In this document: positions 7,251-15,978 of the stretch, in pieces
Layout of the letters: each line of letters opens with the position of its first letter
Numbering within the stretch: position 1 is the stretch's first letter
Assembly (NCBI GenBank): GCA_947066955.1
Contig: CAMTAF010000033.1
Coordinates: 1-34,643 of the forward strand
Reading direction: 5' to 3'
Source of the DNA: an uncultured Hungatella sp.
Lineage (GTDB): Bacteria > Bacillota > Clostridia > Lachnospirales > Lachnospiraceae
DNA length: 34,643 nucleotides
Translations under genes and position numbers: made by a program
The notes under the pieces: model-generated
What the model was told of the DNA's origin: nothing
What the model saw: the letters and a program-made list of their open reading frames with translations, nothing else
Database searches by the model: none

Positions 7251-8816
7251 TCAGTCTTTGAACTCGTAAGGTTTAATCTCCCTCACCACATCCATGATGG
7301 TTCCGTCACGGCCCTCAATAATTCCCACGACCCTGTCGCCGAACTGGACCGGATCCGGCTCTCCCACAATGGCGTAGGCCATGTCTCTCAGCTCCTCGAT
7401 GGTGCGGATGGGAAGCTTGGTATTTTTCATGCACTCCACCAGATCCTGCCTCTTTGGATTGATGGCAATGCCGTAATCGGTGATAATCACATCCACCGTC
7501 TCCCCCGGCGTGGTCACGGTGGTGACATTGGTGCACACCGCCGGGATCCTTCCCTGGAGAAGAGGGGCGATGACAATGGTGCACTTGGCCCCGGCCGCCG
7601 TGTCCGGATGGCCTCCCTGGGCCCCGGTGATCACCCCGTCGGATCCCACAACCACGTTGCAGTTAAAGTTTATGTCCACCTCCAGGGCTGCCAGGATCAC
7701 GAAATCCAGCTTATTTACGTAGGCTCCCTTGTTAAAGGGGTTGGCGTACTCGGAAGCCGAGATCTCGATGTGGCGGTCCGGATGCTTCTGGATGGACTCC
7801 ACCGCCCCAAGGTCAAAGTCCTGAGTGTCCACCAGCACATCCACCAGCCCCCTCTCAAGAAGGTCACACATGGGGGTGGTCAGTCCTCCCACTCCGAATC
7901 CCATGCGGATCCCCCTCTTCTCCATCTCCTGGGCAAGGGAGATGGTGGAAGCGATGGAAGCTCCCCCCACTCCTGTCTGGTAGGAGAAACCGTTTTTAAA
8001 ATAAGGGGTGTTGATCACAAACTGGGTGCAGTAGTCGGCCATCCGCAGCTTTCTCATGTCTGTAGTCGGCTTTGCCGCCCCTGTGGCGATCTTGGCCGGA
8101 TTGCCGATCTCGTCCACCACCACCACATAGTCCACATTGGTCATGGAGATGCTGGCAGGAACATTGGGGAAGGGAACCAGGGTGTCGGTGATTGCCACCA
8201 CCTTGTCGGCGTACTGGGCATCCGCCATGGCGTAGGAAAGAACGCCGCAGTTTGATTTTCCCCCATTGGCCTTTAGGTTGCCGTACTCGTCCGCGCTGGG
8301 AGCGCCGATAAAGGCAATATCGATATGGACCTCCCCTGACTCCACAGCCCGCACGCGTCCCCCGTGGGAGCACATGATTGCCAGGTTTTTCAGCTTTCCG
8401 CTGGAAATGGCCTCCCCGATCTTTCCCCTGACACCTGAGGAGCGGATGCTTGTAACGGTGCCGTCCTCGATCATGGGAACAATGGGGTCGTGGGCTTTTC
8501 CTAAGGAGGTGGCACAGATGGACAGATCCTTGATCCCCATTTTGTGGATCTCCTCCATGACCATGTTCACCACATAATCCCCTTCCCGGAAATGGTGGTG
8601 GAAAGATATGGTCATGCCGTCTTTGATGCCGCATTTTTCCAGCGCGCCCCGGATGCTCTCCACAACCTTGCTCCTGGCAGGATCCACCATGGCATGGATC
8701 TTGGCCGCGCCTCTGGTAAATTCATAATTATCTTTTGCTTTTGCCCCCTGATACGGCTCTTTGCCGGTGATCTTCAGAATCTCTTCCGGAATTTCTCTTC
8801 CAACCGCGTTAATCAT
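7251..8816 (-). CDS. citF: Citrate lyase alpha subunit (citrate:acetyl-ACP transferase)
   Basis: 521 residues, the usual length. CitF swaps citrate for acetate on the acyl carrier protein. It has the CoA-transferase fold seen in its glycine-rich blocks: GGRVRAVESG, FIGAPSADEYGN, GVGGASIASTISLA, GAQGGHPDTAAGAK and a C-terminal DVIITDYGIAINP. The ATG at 8816 is used because it follows the citE stop by one base (TAAGATG), has GAGGGGG 8 nt upstream and gives the family-typical MINAVGREIPEEI opening; the 22 extra upstream codons fall inside citE. Part of the citD-citE-citF-permease unit. The activating genes citC, citX and citG are not in this window, so they must be elsewhere for the lyase to work. 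Confidence 0.96.
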   Translation of the reverse strand: MINAVGREIPEEILKITGKEPYQGAKAKDNYEFTRGAAKIHAMVDPARSKVVESIRGALEKCGIKDGMTISFHHHFREGDYVVNMVMEEIHKMGIKDLSICATSLGKAHDPIVPMIEDGTVTSIRSSGVRGKIGEAISSGKLKNLAIMCSHGGRVRAVESGEVHIDIAFIGAPSADEYGNLKANGGKSNCGVLSYAMADAQYADKVVAITDTLVPFPNVPASISMTNVDYVVVVDEIGNPAKIATGAAKPTTDMRKLRMADYCTQFVINTPYFKNGFSYQTGVGGASIASTISLAQEMEKRGIRMGFGVGGLTTPMCDLLERGLVDVLVDTQDFDLGAVESIQKHPDRHIEISASEYANPFNKGAYVNKLDFVILAALEVDINFNCNVVVGSDGVITGAQGGHPDTAAGAKCTIVIAPLLQGRIPAVCTNVTTVTTPGETVDVIITDYGIAINPKRQDLVECMKNTKLPIRTIEELRDMAYAIVGEPDPVQFGDRVVGIIEGRDGTIMDVVREIKPYEFKD

Positions 8817-8817
8817 C

Positions 8818-9720
8818 TTACAAATCCCCCTCATATACGCCTGATGCCTTGGCAAGATCAATGGTTCTCTTCGCTCCGTCATAGAACGCGATATCGATCA
8901 TCTTGCCGTCCACTGTGAACACTCCGATCCCCATAGCCTTCTTCTCGTCGATCTCCCGCACGACCTTCTCGGCAAAGATAATCTCCTTCTGGCTGGGTGT
9001 AAAAATCCTGTGGACCACGTCGATCTGTCTGGGGTTGACCAGAGATTTCCCGTCAAATCCCATCATCTTGATCATCTTCACTTCTTCCTCAAACACGTCC
9101 ATGGCGTCTAAGTTGGTGAACACCGTGTCCCAGCACTGTACTCCTGCCGCCCTGGCGGCGATGATCATCTGCTGCCTGGCGCCCTGCAGTTCCACCCCGG
9201 TTCCCGTGATCACGGTCTGGAGATCCTTGGTGTAGTCGCCGCCGCTTAAGGCGATTCCGATGAGGCGGTCCGAGGACTCGCAGACCTCCAGAGCGTGAAG
9301 CACGCCCTTGCAGGACTCCAGAGCCGCCATGAGGAGGGTGGAGCCTTCCGGCCTTCCGAACTCTCTCTCCGCCGCCAGCACATGCTCCTCCACAATATGT
9401 ACGTCCTTCGCGGACTCTGTCTTGGCGATGCGGATGGTGTCCGCCCCTCCGGCCACGCACACCCGGATATCCTCCTTCCAGTGGGGAGTATCCAGGCCAT
9501 TGATCCTGACCACCCTCTCTACGCCTCTGTAGTCGATTTCCTGGAGAGCGTGATAGAGGGAGTACCTGGCCGCGTCCTTCTGGTTCTCCGCCACCGCATC
9601 CTCCAGATCAAGCATGATGGAGTCCGGCTTATAGATGTAAGGGTCCTTGATCAGGCCCGGCTTCTGGCAGTTGAGAAACATCATGGAACGTCTCAGACGT
9701 TTTTTGTTTGGATGGCTCAT
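8818..9720 (-). CDS. citE: Citrate lyase beta subunit (citryl-ACP lyase)
   Basis: 300 residues. CitE splits citryl-ACP into oxaloacetate and acetyl-ACP. Family signatures include RRSMMFLNCQKPG, the metal-site segment DSIMLDLEDAV, VVRINGLDTPHW, the TLLMAALESCKGVL region with its conserved Glu, and GFDGKSLVNPRQI. The ATG at 9720 overlaps the citD stop by 4 nt (ATGA), with GGGGAGG 9 nt upstream inside citD, so the two are translationally coupled. TIM-barrel aldolase-like fold (HpcH/HpaI superfamily). Related CitE-like proteins exist outside citrate lyase, but the flanking citD and citF settle the assignment. Confidence 0.96.
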   Translation of the reverse strand: MSHPNKKRLRRSMMFLNCQKPGLIKDPYIYKPDSIMLDLEDAVAENQKDAARYSLYHALQEIDYRGVERVVRINGLDTPHWKEDIRVCVAGGADTIRIAKTESAKDVHIVEEHVLAAEREFGRPEGSTLLMAALESCKGVLHALEVCESSDRLIGIALSGGDYTKDLQTVITGTGVELQGARQQMIIAARAAGVQCWDTVFTNLDAMDVFEEEVKMIKMMGFDGKSLVNPRQIDVVHRIFTPSQKEIIFAEKVVREIDEKKAMGIGVFTVDGKMIDIAFYDGAKRTIDLAKASGVYEGDL

Positions 9721-10016
9721 CTGATCACACCTCCCCACGGAAGATTTTCGGTGATATCATTGGAACGGTACACGGCACACTCCACCCTGGCTTTCAGGGT
9801 ACAATCTAAAGCGCCTTTGTCCACCACGGTCACCTTTGCGTCCGTTACCTCAAGACGGCTTAAGGTCTCCAGCACCGTGGCCTTGATCTGTCTCCCAAAC
9901 TGATGGATCACACTGCTCTCGATGGAGAGGTCGATCCCGTTGTCTCCAGGCTCCACCGTCACCTGGGCATCGCTGGATTCCAGTGTTCCCGCCATAGCGG
10001 CTTTCTTGATCTCCAT
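9717..10016 (-). CDS. citD: Citrate lyase acyl carrier protein (gamma subunit)
   Basis: 99 residues, matching Klebsiella CitD in length and pattern: MEIKKAAMAGTLESSDAQV at the start, with Ser14 at the position that carries the phosphoribosyl-dephospho-CoA arm in the Klebsiella protein, and a DKGALDCTLKARVECA block (67-82). It is the first gene of the citrate lyase operon, with AGGAGG 7 nt before the ATG. It holds acetyl and citryl groups as thioesters while CitF and CitE act. The 3' end overlaps citE by 4 nt. Confidence 0.96.
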   Translation of the reverse strand: MEIKKAAMAGTLESSDAQVTVEPGDNGIDLSIESSVIHQFGRQIKATVLETLSRLEVTDAKVTVVDKGALDCTLKARVECAVYRSNDITENLPWGGVIR

Positions 10017-10062
10017 ACCATTTCCTCCTGCTATATTATTTACTATTCCTTTTTCTGATTTT

Positions 10063-10130
10063 ATGGTATCATGGAATTATCCATAGGGCAAATACAAATA
10101 GGATTATAATTTCTATAAGTAAAAACTTAT
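10063..10130. promoter_or_regulatory. Divergent citD / lysR control region with LysR-type box
   Basis: For citD (minus): TTGCCC (10086-10091), 17 bp, TACCAT (10063-10068) preceded by TGA as an extended -10. For the divergent LysR gene: a perfect TATAAT at 10105-10110 without a good -35. A dyad ATAG-N11-CTAT (10098-10116), the LysR-family geometry, is centred on that -10, which fits autorepression. A second dyad ATAAGT-AAAA-ACTTAT (10115-10130) adjoins it. The segment at 10082-10102 also resembles the motif found at the hydratase and CHR promoters (14/21 identity). Confidence 0.7.
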
Positions 10131-10135
10131 ATCCC

Positions 10136-10223
10136 AAGGTAGGAGGAAGGCAAACGCGCAGCGTTTTTAGGATGCCTTCCGACGACCTGGCAGGATCCGC
10201 GAAGCGGAGCGTGCCGTTACCTT
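10136..10223 (+). other. Branched stem-loop element in the leader of the first lysR gene
   Basis: AAGGTA (10136-10141) pairs with TACCTT (10218-10223) and encloses two hairpins. Hairpin 1 is GGAAGGCA/TGCCTTCC (10145-10152, 10173-10180) with inner stem AACGC-GCA-GCGTT. Hairpin 2 is GGCA/TGCC (10189-10192, 10212-10215) with inner stem TCCGC-GAA-GCGGA. Together they form a three-way junction ending 8 nt before the AGGAGG of lysR. It could be a structured leader or a copy of a dispersed palindromic repeat. No terminator follows it. Confidence 0.6.
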
Positions 10224-10241
10224 AAAAACAGGAGGAATCTT

Positions 10242-11153
10242 ATGAATCTGAAACACGCCCAGTACATCCTTACGGTTTTGAGCGAAGGCAGCATCACAGC
10301 CGCGGCCAAAAAGCTCTATGTCTCCCAGCCCTCCTTAAGCCAGATGATCAAATTAGCTGAGAACAACTTGGGAGCCCCCATCTTCAACAGGAGCACAGAC
10401 CCCATCACCCTGACCTACGCGGGCCAGAAGTACGTGGAGGCGGCCAAGCAGGTGATGACCATTAACCAGAATCTGGCAAGGGAGATCCAGGAGATCAACC
10501 AGGAGGACCACGGGGCCATCCGCCTGGGGATCCCGGTCCAGAGGGCCATGCAGGTGATGCCCTACGTGTTCCCAAAATTTCACCAGCTCTATCCAATGGT
10601 AAACTTGGATTTGACGGAATCCGGCTCCGCTGTCATTGAGTCCATGGTTTTAGAGGGCGCCCTGGACTTAGCCTGCCTCACGGCTTACCCCAAGTACGAA
10701 GAACTGAATTACATCCTCATTGAGCGGGAAGAGCTGGTGCTCCTTGCCAGCAAAAACACTTCCATAGCAAAAAGAATTCCCTCGGGCTCCGAGATCGCTA
10801 TCACAGAAGCCAAAGGGGAATCCTTCATCTGCAGCAAACCCGGCCACAGTGTCCGGGCAACTCAGGACAGGCTGTTTGTCATGTATGACATCCAGCCCCG
10901 CATCCTTTTTGAGACTATGAGCATCGAGGTGGCCAAGCGGACGGCCGTGGCCTGCGACGCAGTGTTCATCTGTCCCATCAACTATATTGAGATGTCGCCG
11001 GAGCTCCACCCATACTGCAGCGTCTACCCCATCAAAGGGATCGAAAACCAGCGCAGTTTTTACGTGTGTCACCGAAAAGACTTATATCTCACCAAATATA
11101 TGAAAAGCTTTATCCGGATTCTCACAGAGCTGGAGATGCCGGTGCTTCATTGA
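10242..11153 (+). CDS. LysR-family regulator beside citrate lyase operon
   Basis: 303 residues. The N-terminal winged helix-turn-helix (1-60) contains SITAAAKKLYVSQPSLSQMIK and LGAPIFNRSTDPITLTYAG, the LysR signature; the rest is the two-lobed effector-binding domain starting near GAIRLGIPV. Divergent to citD with a shared control region, so it most likely regulates citDEF and the permease in response to citrate or a product, and itself by autorepression. Perfect AGGAGG 6 nt before the ATG. Clostridial citrate genes elsewhere are often run by CitAB-type two-component systems or CitI, so LysR control is a noteworthy variation; the link is inferred from position only. Confidence 0.92.
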   Translation: MNLKHAQYILTVLSEGSITAAAKKLYVSQPSLSQMIKLAENNLGAPIFNRSTDPITLTYAGQKYVEAAKQVMTINQNLAREIQEINQEDHGAIRLGIPVQRAMQVMPYVFPKFHQLYPMVNLDLTESGSAVIESMVLEGALDLACLTAYPKYEELNYILIEREELVLLASKNTSIAKRIPSGSEIAITEAKGESFICSKPGHSVRATQDRLFVMYDIQPRILFETMSIEVAKRTAVACDAVFICPINYIEMSPELHPYCSVYPIKGIENQRSFYVCHRKDLYLTKYMKSFIRILTELEMPVLH

Positions 11154-11170
11154 TGAGGGAATCCAACGGG

Positions 11171-11220
11171 AAAAGCCGCTCTGCAGCATTTTCATCGAAA
11201 TGCGCAAAGCGGCTTTTCTT
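11171..11220 (+). terminator. Intrinsic terminator of the first lysR gene
   Basis: AAAAGCCGCT (11171-11180) pairs with AGCGGCTTTT (11208-11217), extended inside by TGC/GCA and CATTT/AAATG pairing, followed by TTTTCTTTAT. It starts 17 nt after the stop codon. Confidence 0.88.
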
Positions 11221-11244
11221 TATACAATGGAGTTCCTTGAAAAG

Positions 11245-11277
11245 GCCGGGGCAAAAAACTTTAGGGAAAACCCCGGC
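11245..11277 (-). terminator. Likely terminator of the hydratase gene
   Basis: GCCGGGG (11245-11251) pairs with CCCCGGC (11271-11277), an all-GC 7-bp stem. On the minus strand it is followed by CTTTTC. It lies 63 nt past the stop of the hydratase gene. The loop is long (19 nt) and the T run short. Confidence 0.5.
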
Positions 11278-11339
11278 GCATCCAAAGCATTGTCACATGC
11301 GGGCTTTCGCGGCAGCCGGCAGGCCGTCAGGGGGGGTTG

Positions 11340-13631
11340 TCAATGTCTGTTCCGGTTGTAGTTGATCAGGCAGCCTGCCTTCACAATCTTTTTCTCATCC
11401 TCCGTCATATCAGCGATATATAAGTTCAGCTCCTTCACCTGGTCCCCAATCACATAGGCTTTGATCTTCTTTAAGTCTCCCTCAAGGGCAGCGCGGATCC
11501 CGGGAACATAGATGTAGCTTCCCACCTCAAAGTCCTGTGGGTCCTCAGCCATCTGGAAGGGGATCATTCCCCAGTTCATCACATTGGAGCGGTATCTCTT
11601 GGTAGCGTACTCTCTGGCAATGTTGGCAAGACCGCCGAGAACTCTCTGACAGCTGGCCGCCTGCTCCCTGGCGGAGCCGTCTCCCGGCTTCACCGCGTAA
11701 ATCATGCTTCCGATCTCAGTCTCTGAGGCTTTCACATCCTCATTTCCCGGTATGGCGCGGATCTTGTCAAATACAGCCTTAAGAGCCGGCTCTGTCTCAC
11801 AGGGGCAGACCCCTTTTGCCCTGGCCTTCTCGATCTTATCCACTTCCTTGGCGCGGCCCACATATTCCGGATCCCTTCTGGACAGGGCAAACTCTGCCAG
11901 GCCCAATGGGTTGGAGCGGTAGGAGGAGGTCTCGCCCGACGGGATCAGCTCATCGGTGGTGGTCACTGCGTCCATGATCTTGGAGCACACTTTCAGGAGA
12001 ATATTGTCCGTGAGAGCGCCCATTTCCGGCCAGTCCTTGATATTTGGCCCGTAGACCAGGTCCTTCGAGCCGTCACCGGCCCCATACCCCTGGTAAATCC
12101 TGTTTCTGTATACTGTGTCATCGAAATGATACTCCGGCACCTGGTAGCCATCCGCCACCTCTGTGGCCGGTGTCAGGATTCCGCCGTTGGCAGCCGTAGC
12201 CGCGATGGAGCGGGCATCCATGAGAGCCACCGCTGACATCTGCCCCACTCCCGGCTTGGAGCCTTCCCTGTTGGGGAAATTTCTGGTGGTGTGGCGGATA
12301 CTCAGCCCATTGTTGGAGGGAGTATCCCCTGCTCCGAAGCACGGCCCGCAGAAAGCGGTCTTCAAGGCAGCTCCCGCGGCCATCAAGTCTGCCACTGCCC
12401 CGTTTCTCACCAGTTCCATGTACACTGGCTGGGAGGAAGGATACACCGACAGGTTGAACACATCGCTTCCGCAGCTCTTTCCCTTTAAGATGTGGGCGGC
12501 CTCCATGACATTGGTGTAGTTTCCTCCCGCGCATCCCGCGATGATTCCCTGCTGCACCATCAATTTTCCATCCACAATCTTGTCCGTGAGGCTTAAATGG
12601 GCCTTGTCCCCTGACAGTTTCTCTGCCTCCACTTCCACGGCTCTCAAGATATCCCCCAAGTTGGCGTTGAGCTCGTCGATCTCGTAGGCATTGCTGGGGT
12701 GGAAGGGCAGAGCGATCATGGGCTTCACTGTGGACAAATCCACATACACCATGCCGTCATAGTAGGCCACTTTTGCCGGGTTCAGCTCCCTGTAGTCCTC
12801 CCCTCTTCCATGGGCTGTCAAAAATTCCTTTGTGTCCTCATCGGTCCGCCAGATAGATGTCCAGCAGGTGGTCTCTGTTGTCATGACGTCCACGCCGTTT
12901 CTGAAATCCGTGGTCATCCCTGAGATGCCCGGGCCCACAAACTCCATGACCTTGTTTTTCACATATCCGCACTGGAAGACTTTTCCGATAATGGCGATGG
13001 CGATATCCTGAGGCCCTACTCCCGGGTTCACCTTTCCGTCCAGGTACACCCCTACCACTCCCGGGAACGCCACGTCATAGGTGTCTCTCAAAAGCTGCTT
13101 CACCAGCTCGCCGCCGCCTTCTCCCACAGCCATGGTTCCCAAGGCCCCGTAGCGGGTGTGGCTGTCAGAGCCGAGAATCATTTTCCCGCATCCTGCCATG
13201 GTCTCCCTCATGTACTGGTGGATCACGGCGATGTGGGGCGGAACAAAGATGCCGCCGTACTTCTTGCAGGCCGACAGTCCGAACATGTGGTCGTCCTCAT
13301 TGATGGTTCCGCCCACCGCGCACAGGGAATTGTGGCAGTTGGTCAGAACATAGGGGATGGGAAATTCGGTCATCCCCGACGCCTTCGCTGTCTGGATAAT
13401 TCCCACAAAGGTGATGTCGTGGGAGGTCAGGGCATCGAACTTCAGCTTTAAATTCTCCATATCGCCTGATGTGTTGTGCGCCTTGATGATCTGCCAGGCC
13501 ATGGTTCCCTGCCTTGCCTCTTCTCTGTCCGCCTCTCTCCCTGTGAGAGCCTTCACCTTTGCCGCCTCTTCCTCCGGCACGATCTCTTTTCCGTTTACCA
13601 GATACACTCCGCCGTCATACAACTTTACCAT
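11340..13631 (-). CDS. Aconitase-superfamily hydratase (YbhJ-like)
   Basis: 763 residues. It has the aconitase/isopropylmalate isomerase fold with the three cysteine ligands for a [4Fe-4S] cluster in place: Cys367 ([10 protein letters not shown]) and the pair Cys428/Cys431 ([11 protein letters not shown]). The [12 protein letters not shown] loop (154-165) and [10 protein letters not shown] (448-457) match aconitase active-site segments. The C-terminal swivel domain (about 590-763) carries [13 protein letters not shown]. It differs from AcnA/AcnB in length and in its N-terminal 60 residues, and resembles the uncharacterised hydratase YbhJ of E. coli, which also has a LysR gene (ybhD) nearby. 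Substrate unknown: aconitate/citrate or another hydroxy-carboxylate. Fe-S dependent, so oxygen sensitive. ATG with GGAGGG 7 nt upstream. Confidence 0.88.
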   Translation of the reverse strand: MVKLYDGGVYLVNGKEIVPEEEAAKVKALTGREADREEARQGTMAWQIIKAHNTSGDMENLKLKFDALTSHDITFVGIIQTAKASGMTEFPIPYVLTNCHNSLCAVGGTINEDDHMFGLSACKKYGGIFVPPHIAVIHQYMRETMAGCGKMILGSDSHTRYGALGTMAVGEGGGELVKQLLRDTYDVAFPGVVGVYLDGKVNPGVGPQDIAIAIIGKVFQCGYVKNKVMEFVGPGISGMTTDFRNGVDVMTTETTCWTSIWRTDEDTKEFLTAHGRGEDYRELNPAKVAYYDGMVYVDLSTVKPMIALPFHPSNAYEIDELNANLGDILRAVEVEAEKLSGDKAHLSLTDKIVDGKLMVQQGIIAGCAGGNYTNVMEAAHILKGKSCGSDVFNLSVYPSSQPVYMELVRNGAVADLMAAGAALKTAFCGPCFGAGDTPSNNGLSIRHTTRNFPNREGSKPGVGQMSAVALMDARSIAATAANGGILTPATEVADGYQVPEYHFDDTVYRNRIYQGYGAGDGSKDLVYGPNIKDWPEMGALTDNILLKVCSKIMDAVTTTDELIPSGETSSYRSNPLGLAEFALSRRDPEYVGRAKEVDKIEKARAKGVCPCETEPALKAVFDKIRAIPGNEDVKASETEIGSMIYAVKPGDGSAREQAASCQRVLGGLANIAREYATKRYRSNVMNWGMIPFQMAEDPQDFEVGSYIYVPGIRAALEGDLKKIKAYVIGDQVKELNLYIADMTEDEKKIVKAGCLINYNRNRH

Positions 13632-13677
13632 GTGGAATCCCTCCGTATTTATGTATTTTTGTTACCTCACTTTCCTG

Positions 13678-13753
13678 TTGTCATTATCATACCACTGTGT
13701 TAGAATATAGTAAAATACTATATTCCTAATATCCTTTATTGACTTTTCCTATG
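13678..13753. promoter_or_regulatory. Overlapping divergent promoters, palindrome and upstream activator motif (hydratase / lysR)
   Basis: LysR gene (plus): TTGTCA (13678-13683), 17 bp, TAGAAT (13701-13706). Hydratase (minus): TTTACT (13709-13714), 17 bp, TATGAT (13686-13691). A perfect palindrome, 9-bp arms with a 3-bp centre (13704-13724), covers the lysR -10 and the hydratase -35. Exactly 18 bp upstream of the hydratase -35, a 21-bp motif (13733-13753; minus strand CATAGGAAAAGTCAATAAAG and one more G) recurs at the CHR promoter. This fits LysR logic: an upstream recognition site plus an activation/autorepression site at the promoter. Confidence 0.75.
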
Positions 13754-13778
13754 AGCACACCAGAGAAAGGAACTCCTT

Positions 13779-14732
13779 ATGACCAGCCGCGAACTGCTTT
13801 ACGTAAAAACCATTGCCGAGGAAAACAGCATCTCCAAAGCTGCCAGAAAACTGTATGTGGCTCAGCCCTCCTTAAGCCAGGCAGTGCAGAAGCTGGAAGA
13901 ACAGCTGGGCACTCCTCTGTTCAACCGCACCACCGCGGGCCTAAGCCTTACCTATGCCGGGGAACGCTACTACCATATGGCAGCCCAGATCTTAAAGATG
14001 TACGAGAATTTTGAGATCGAGATCAGTGATATCAACAATTTAAAAACAGGGCGCATCCACCTTGGGATCACCAACCACTTAGGGATCCTGACCCTGCCCC
14101 AGACCATGAAGCGGTTCAAGGAGATCTGCCCCTTTGTGGAGGTGCTGGTGACCGAGGACAACTCGGCGGGGCTGGAAAAACGTCTGGCCACGGGGGAGCT
14201 GGATTTTGTGATCATGCACGCCCCTGCCCAGGTCCAGTACAGCAAGATCCGCTACAAAACCCTGCGCCGGGACCCCTTTGTCCTGGTGGCAGCAAAAGAC
14301 CACCCCCTTGTGTCAAAAGCTGTCGTCACCCAGGGGTATCCCTATCCGGTTCTGGATCTGCGCCTCCTGGAGCAGGAGCCCATGATCCGCCTGGACCCTG
14401 ACCAGAGGATCCGCCAGATCACGGACAGCGTCCTGAGAAGGGCCGGCATCACCCAGGTCTCCACGGTCATCACCTTAAAAAACCACACCACGGCCCAGCT
14501 TCTGGCGGCTCAGGGCCTCGGCGTCACCATGGTTCCTTTAGAGTACTCCCGCCTCACCGTGGAACAGGAGCAGCCCCCCGCGCTCCTGTCCATAGACCAA
14601 CGATACGAGGCCTGGTGGGACATGTGCATCGCCACCCTGGAGGGCGGATTTCTCTCCAAGGCCGATGAGCTGTTTATTCGGTGCATCCCAGGCAATGGCG
14701 GTTTGGGGGAGGGGGATGGGACCTCAGGATAG
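13779..14732 (+). CDS. LysR-family regulator beside the hydratase
   Basis: 317 residues. Helix-turn-helix at 1-60 with SISKAARKLYVAQPSLSQAVQK and LGTPLFNRTTAGLSLTYAGERYY; the effector domain starts at GRIHLGITNH. The C-terminal tail (about 305-317, GNGGLGEGDGTSG) is Gly-rich and longer than in most LysR proteins. Divergent to the hydratase and convergent with the CHR pair, both of which carry the same promoter motif, so it is the obvious candidate to control both. AAAGGA lies 7 nt before the ATG. No clear terminator separates it from the convergent CHR genes, only 40 bp away, so read-through antisense RNA into the CHR genes is possible. Confidence 0.92.
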   Translation: MTSRELLYVKTIAEENSISKAARKLYVAQPSLSQAVQKLEEQLGTPLFNRTTAGLSLTYAGERYYHMAAQILKMYENFEIEISDINNLKTGRIHLGITNHLGILTLPQTMKRFKEICPFVEVLVTEDNSAGLEKRLATGELDFVIMHAPAQVQYSKIRYKTLRRDPFVLVAAKDHPLVSKAVVTQGYPYPVLDLRLLEQEPMIRLDPDQRIRQITDSVLRRAGITQVSTVITLKNHTTAQLLAAQGLGVTMVPLEYSRLTVEQEQPPALLSIDQRYEAWWDMCIATLEGGFLSKADELFIRCIPGNGGLGEGDGTSG

Positions 14733-14772
14733 GCGGAGCCCACGGGTAAAGTGCATTTCCCAGGACACACCA

Positions 14773-15318
14773 TCACCCCGCCAAAAGCCCCAGCACTGCT
14801 GCCAGAAGAATCGTCTTGGGTATGGACAGCTTAAACTTAAACAACAGCACTCCGCAGGCCGCTGCGATCAAAACCAGGTTCCAGCGGACCCCCGCCAGGC
14901 TCATTGCCGCCCCTTCTGCCCAGAACGTGCTCTGGCTTAATGTTACCGCCACAGCCAGGAGCATGCCCATGCTCACCGGCCTGACCCCGCTCATGGCACT
15001 CTCCAGCACCGGGCTGTCTTTTAATTTCATGATAAAATGGGCCGCCGCCATGCACAATGTGAGAGACGGCATCATGACGCCCAAGGTGGCGCTCAAGGCT
15101 CCCGGTATTCCCGCTGTCCGAAGGCCCACAAAGGTGGCGCAGTTGATCCCCAGGGAGCCGGGGGTCATCTCCGCCACTGCCACGATATCCATCACCTCCC
15201 CGGCGGTCATCCAGCCGTGAACCAGCACCTCGTCATTGATCACCGGGATCATGGTCAGACCTCCAAAGCTGAAAAAACCGATTTTCATAAAGGAAAGAAA
15301 TAATTCAAGCAGTATCAT
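14773..15318 (-). CDS. CHR (chromate-family) transporter, second half-size subunit
   Basis: 181 residues, a half-size CHR-family protein. The KIGFFSFGGLTMIPVI opening, VAVAEMTPGSLGINCATFVG and the PxxSxTL-like VMMPSLTLCM segment are family hallmarks, with about 5-6 membrane helices. Short CHR proteins occur as tandem pairs and act as heteromers; the members studied expel chromate by proton antiport, but many clostridial pairs may carry another dianion. The ATG at 15318 overlaps the upstream gene stop by 4 nt (ATGA), with AGGAGG 7 nt before it: translational coupling. The long overlapping open frame upstream of this ATG is only a shadow of the first subunit. Confidence 0.85.
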   Translation of the reverse strand: MILLELFLSFMKIGFFSFGGLTMIPVINDEVLVHGWMTAGEVMDIVAVAEMTPGSLGINCATFVGLRTAGIPGALSATLGVMMPSLTLCMAAAHFIMKLKDSPVLESAMSGVRPVSMGMLLAVAVTLSQSTFWAEGAAMSLAGVRWNLVLIAAACGVLLFKFKLSIPKTILLAAVLGLLAG

Positions 15319-15926
15319 GCCTTCCTCCTTGTTCTGAAAATCAAAAGGCCAAGCGCCGCCCCAACGATCATCACCGCGGGCTTGCTGATATCCGTAAACC
15401 CGCACACCCCAAAGGCTGCTGCCAAAAGCCCATAGGAGACCGCTGAGGTCAGGGACTTGTCCTTCAGCTTCCAGGCGGCCTGAAGGATAATGGGGATCAC
15501 CACACACCGGACTCCGTTGAGCACCTTTTCCACATAAGGGTTGCTCTTTAAGGAACCGTAGAAATAGGTTACCAGGCCGATGGCCAGGATGGCCGGGGCC
15601 GTGAGCCCGAAAGCCGCCGACAGCGCGCCGGCCACTCCCTCCATGGCATAGCCGCACAGCACCGACATGTTGATGATCATGATCCCCGGAAAGGACTTGG
15701 CAAGGGACATGAAGTCGATGATCTGCTCCTGGGACAACCAGCCCCTCTTCTCCACAAACTCTGCCTGCATCTGGCCGATGATGCTCCAGCCGCCGCCAAA
15801 GGTAAGACAGCCGATCTTGGCCATGATCCAGAACATGCCGAGAAGCCTCCCTGTGCGGTTTTCCGTAATCTCGGATCCCTCTCCCGGTGAGGCTGTCCAT
15901 TCACTGCTTTTGAAATTTTCCTCCAT
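15315..15926 (-). CDS. CHR (chromate-family) transporter, first half-size subunit
   Basis: 203 residues. A hydrophilic N-terminus (about 28 residues, acidic) precedes MFWIMAKIGCLTFGGGWSIIGQMQAEFV, the CHR N-terminal signature, and the SLAKSFPGIMIINMSVLCGY segment equivalent to the second subunit's MTPGS region. About 5-6 membrane helices, ending in Arg-Arg-Lys-Ala. Transcribed with the second subunit from a promoter that shares its upstream 21-bp motif with the hydratase promoter, which suggests a role in carboxylate rather than metal handling (inference). An ATG start at 15926 is used; no perfect Shine-Dalgarno is present, only AAAAGGGG about 11 nt upstream. Confidence 0.85.
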   Translation of the reverse strand: MEENFKSSEWTASPGEGSEITENRTGRLLGMFWIMAKIGCLTFGGGWSIIGQMQAEFVEKRGWLSQEQIIDFMSLAKSFPGIMIINMSVLCGYAMEGVAGALSAAFGLTAPAILAIGLVTYFYGSLKSNPYVEKVLNGVRCVVIPIILQAAWKLKDKSLTSAVSYGLLAAAFGVCGFTDISKPAVMIVGAALGLLIFRTRRKA

Positions 15927-15978
15927 ATGTTTCCATCCCCTTTTGCATTTTTGATACGGAGTTTAAAATTCTATTTTT

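Noticed and set aside
14773-15900. 375-codon frame over both CHR genes
   Set aside because: Only the part from 15318 encodes CHR protein; the upstream part is an out-of-frame reading of the first subunit. The ATGA overlap explains the arrangement without a fusion or frameshift.
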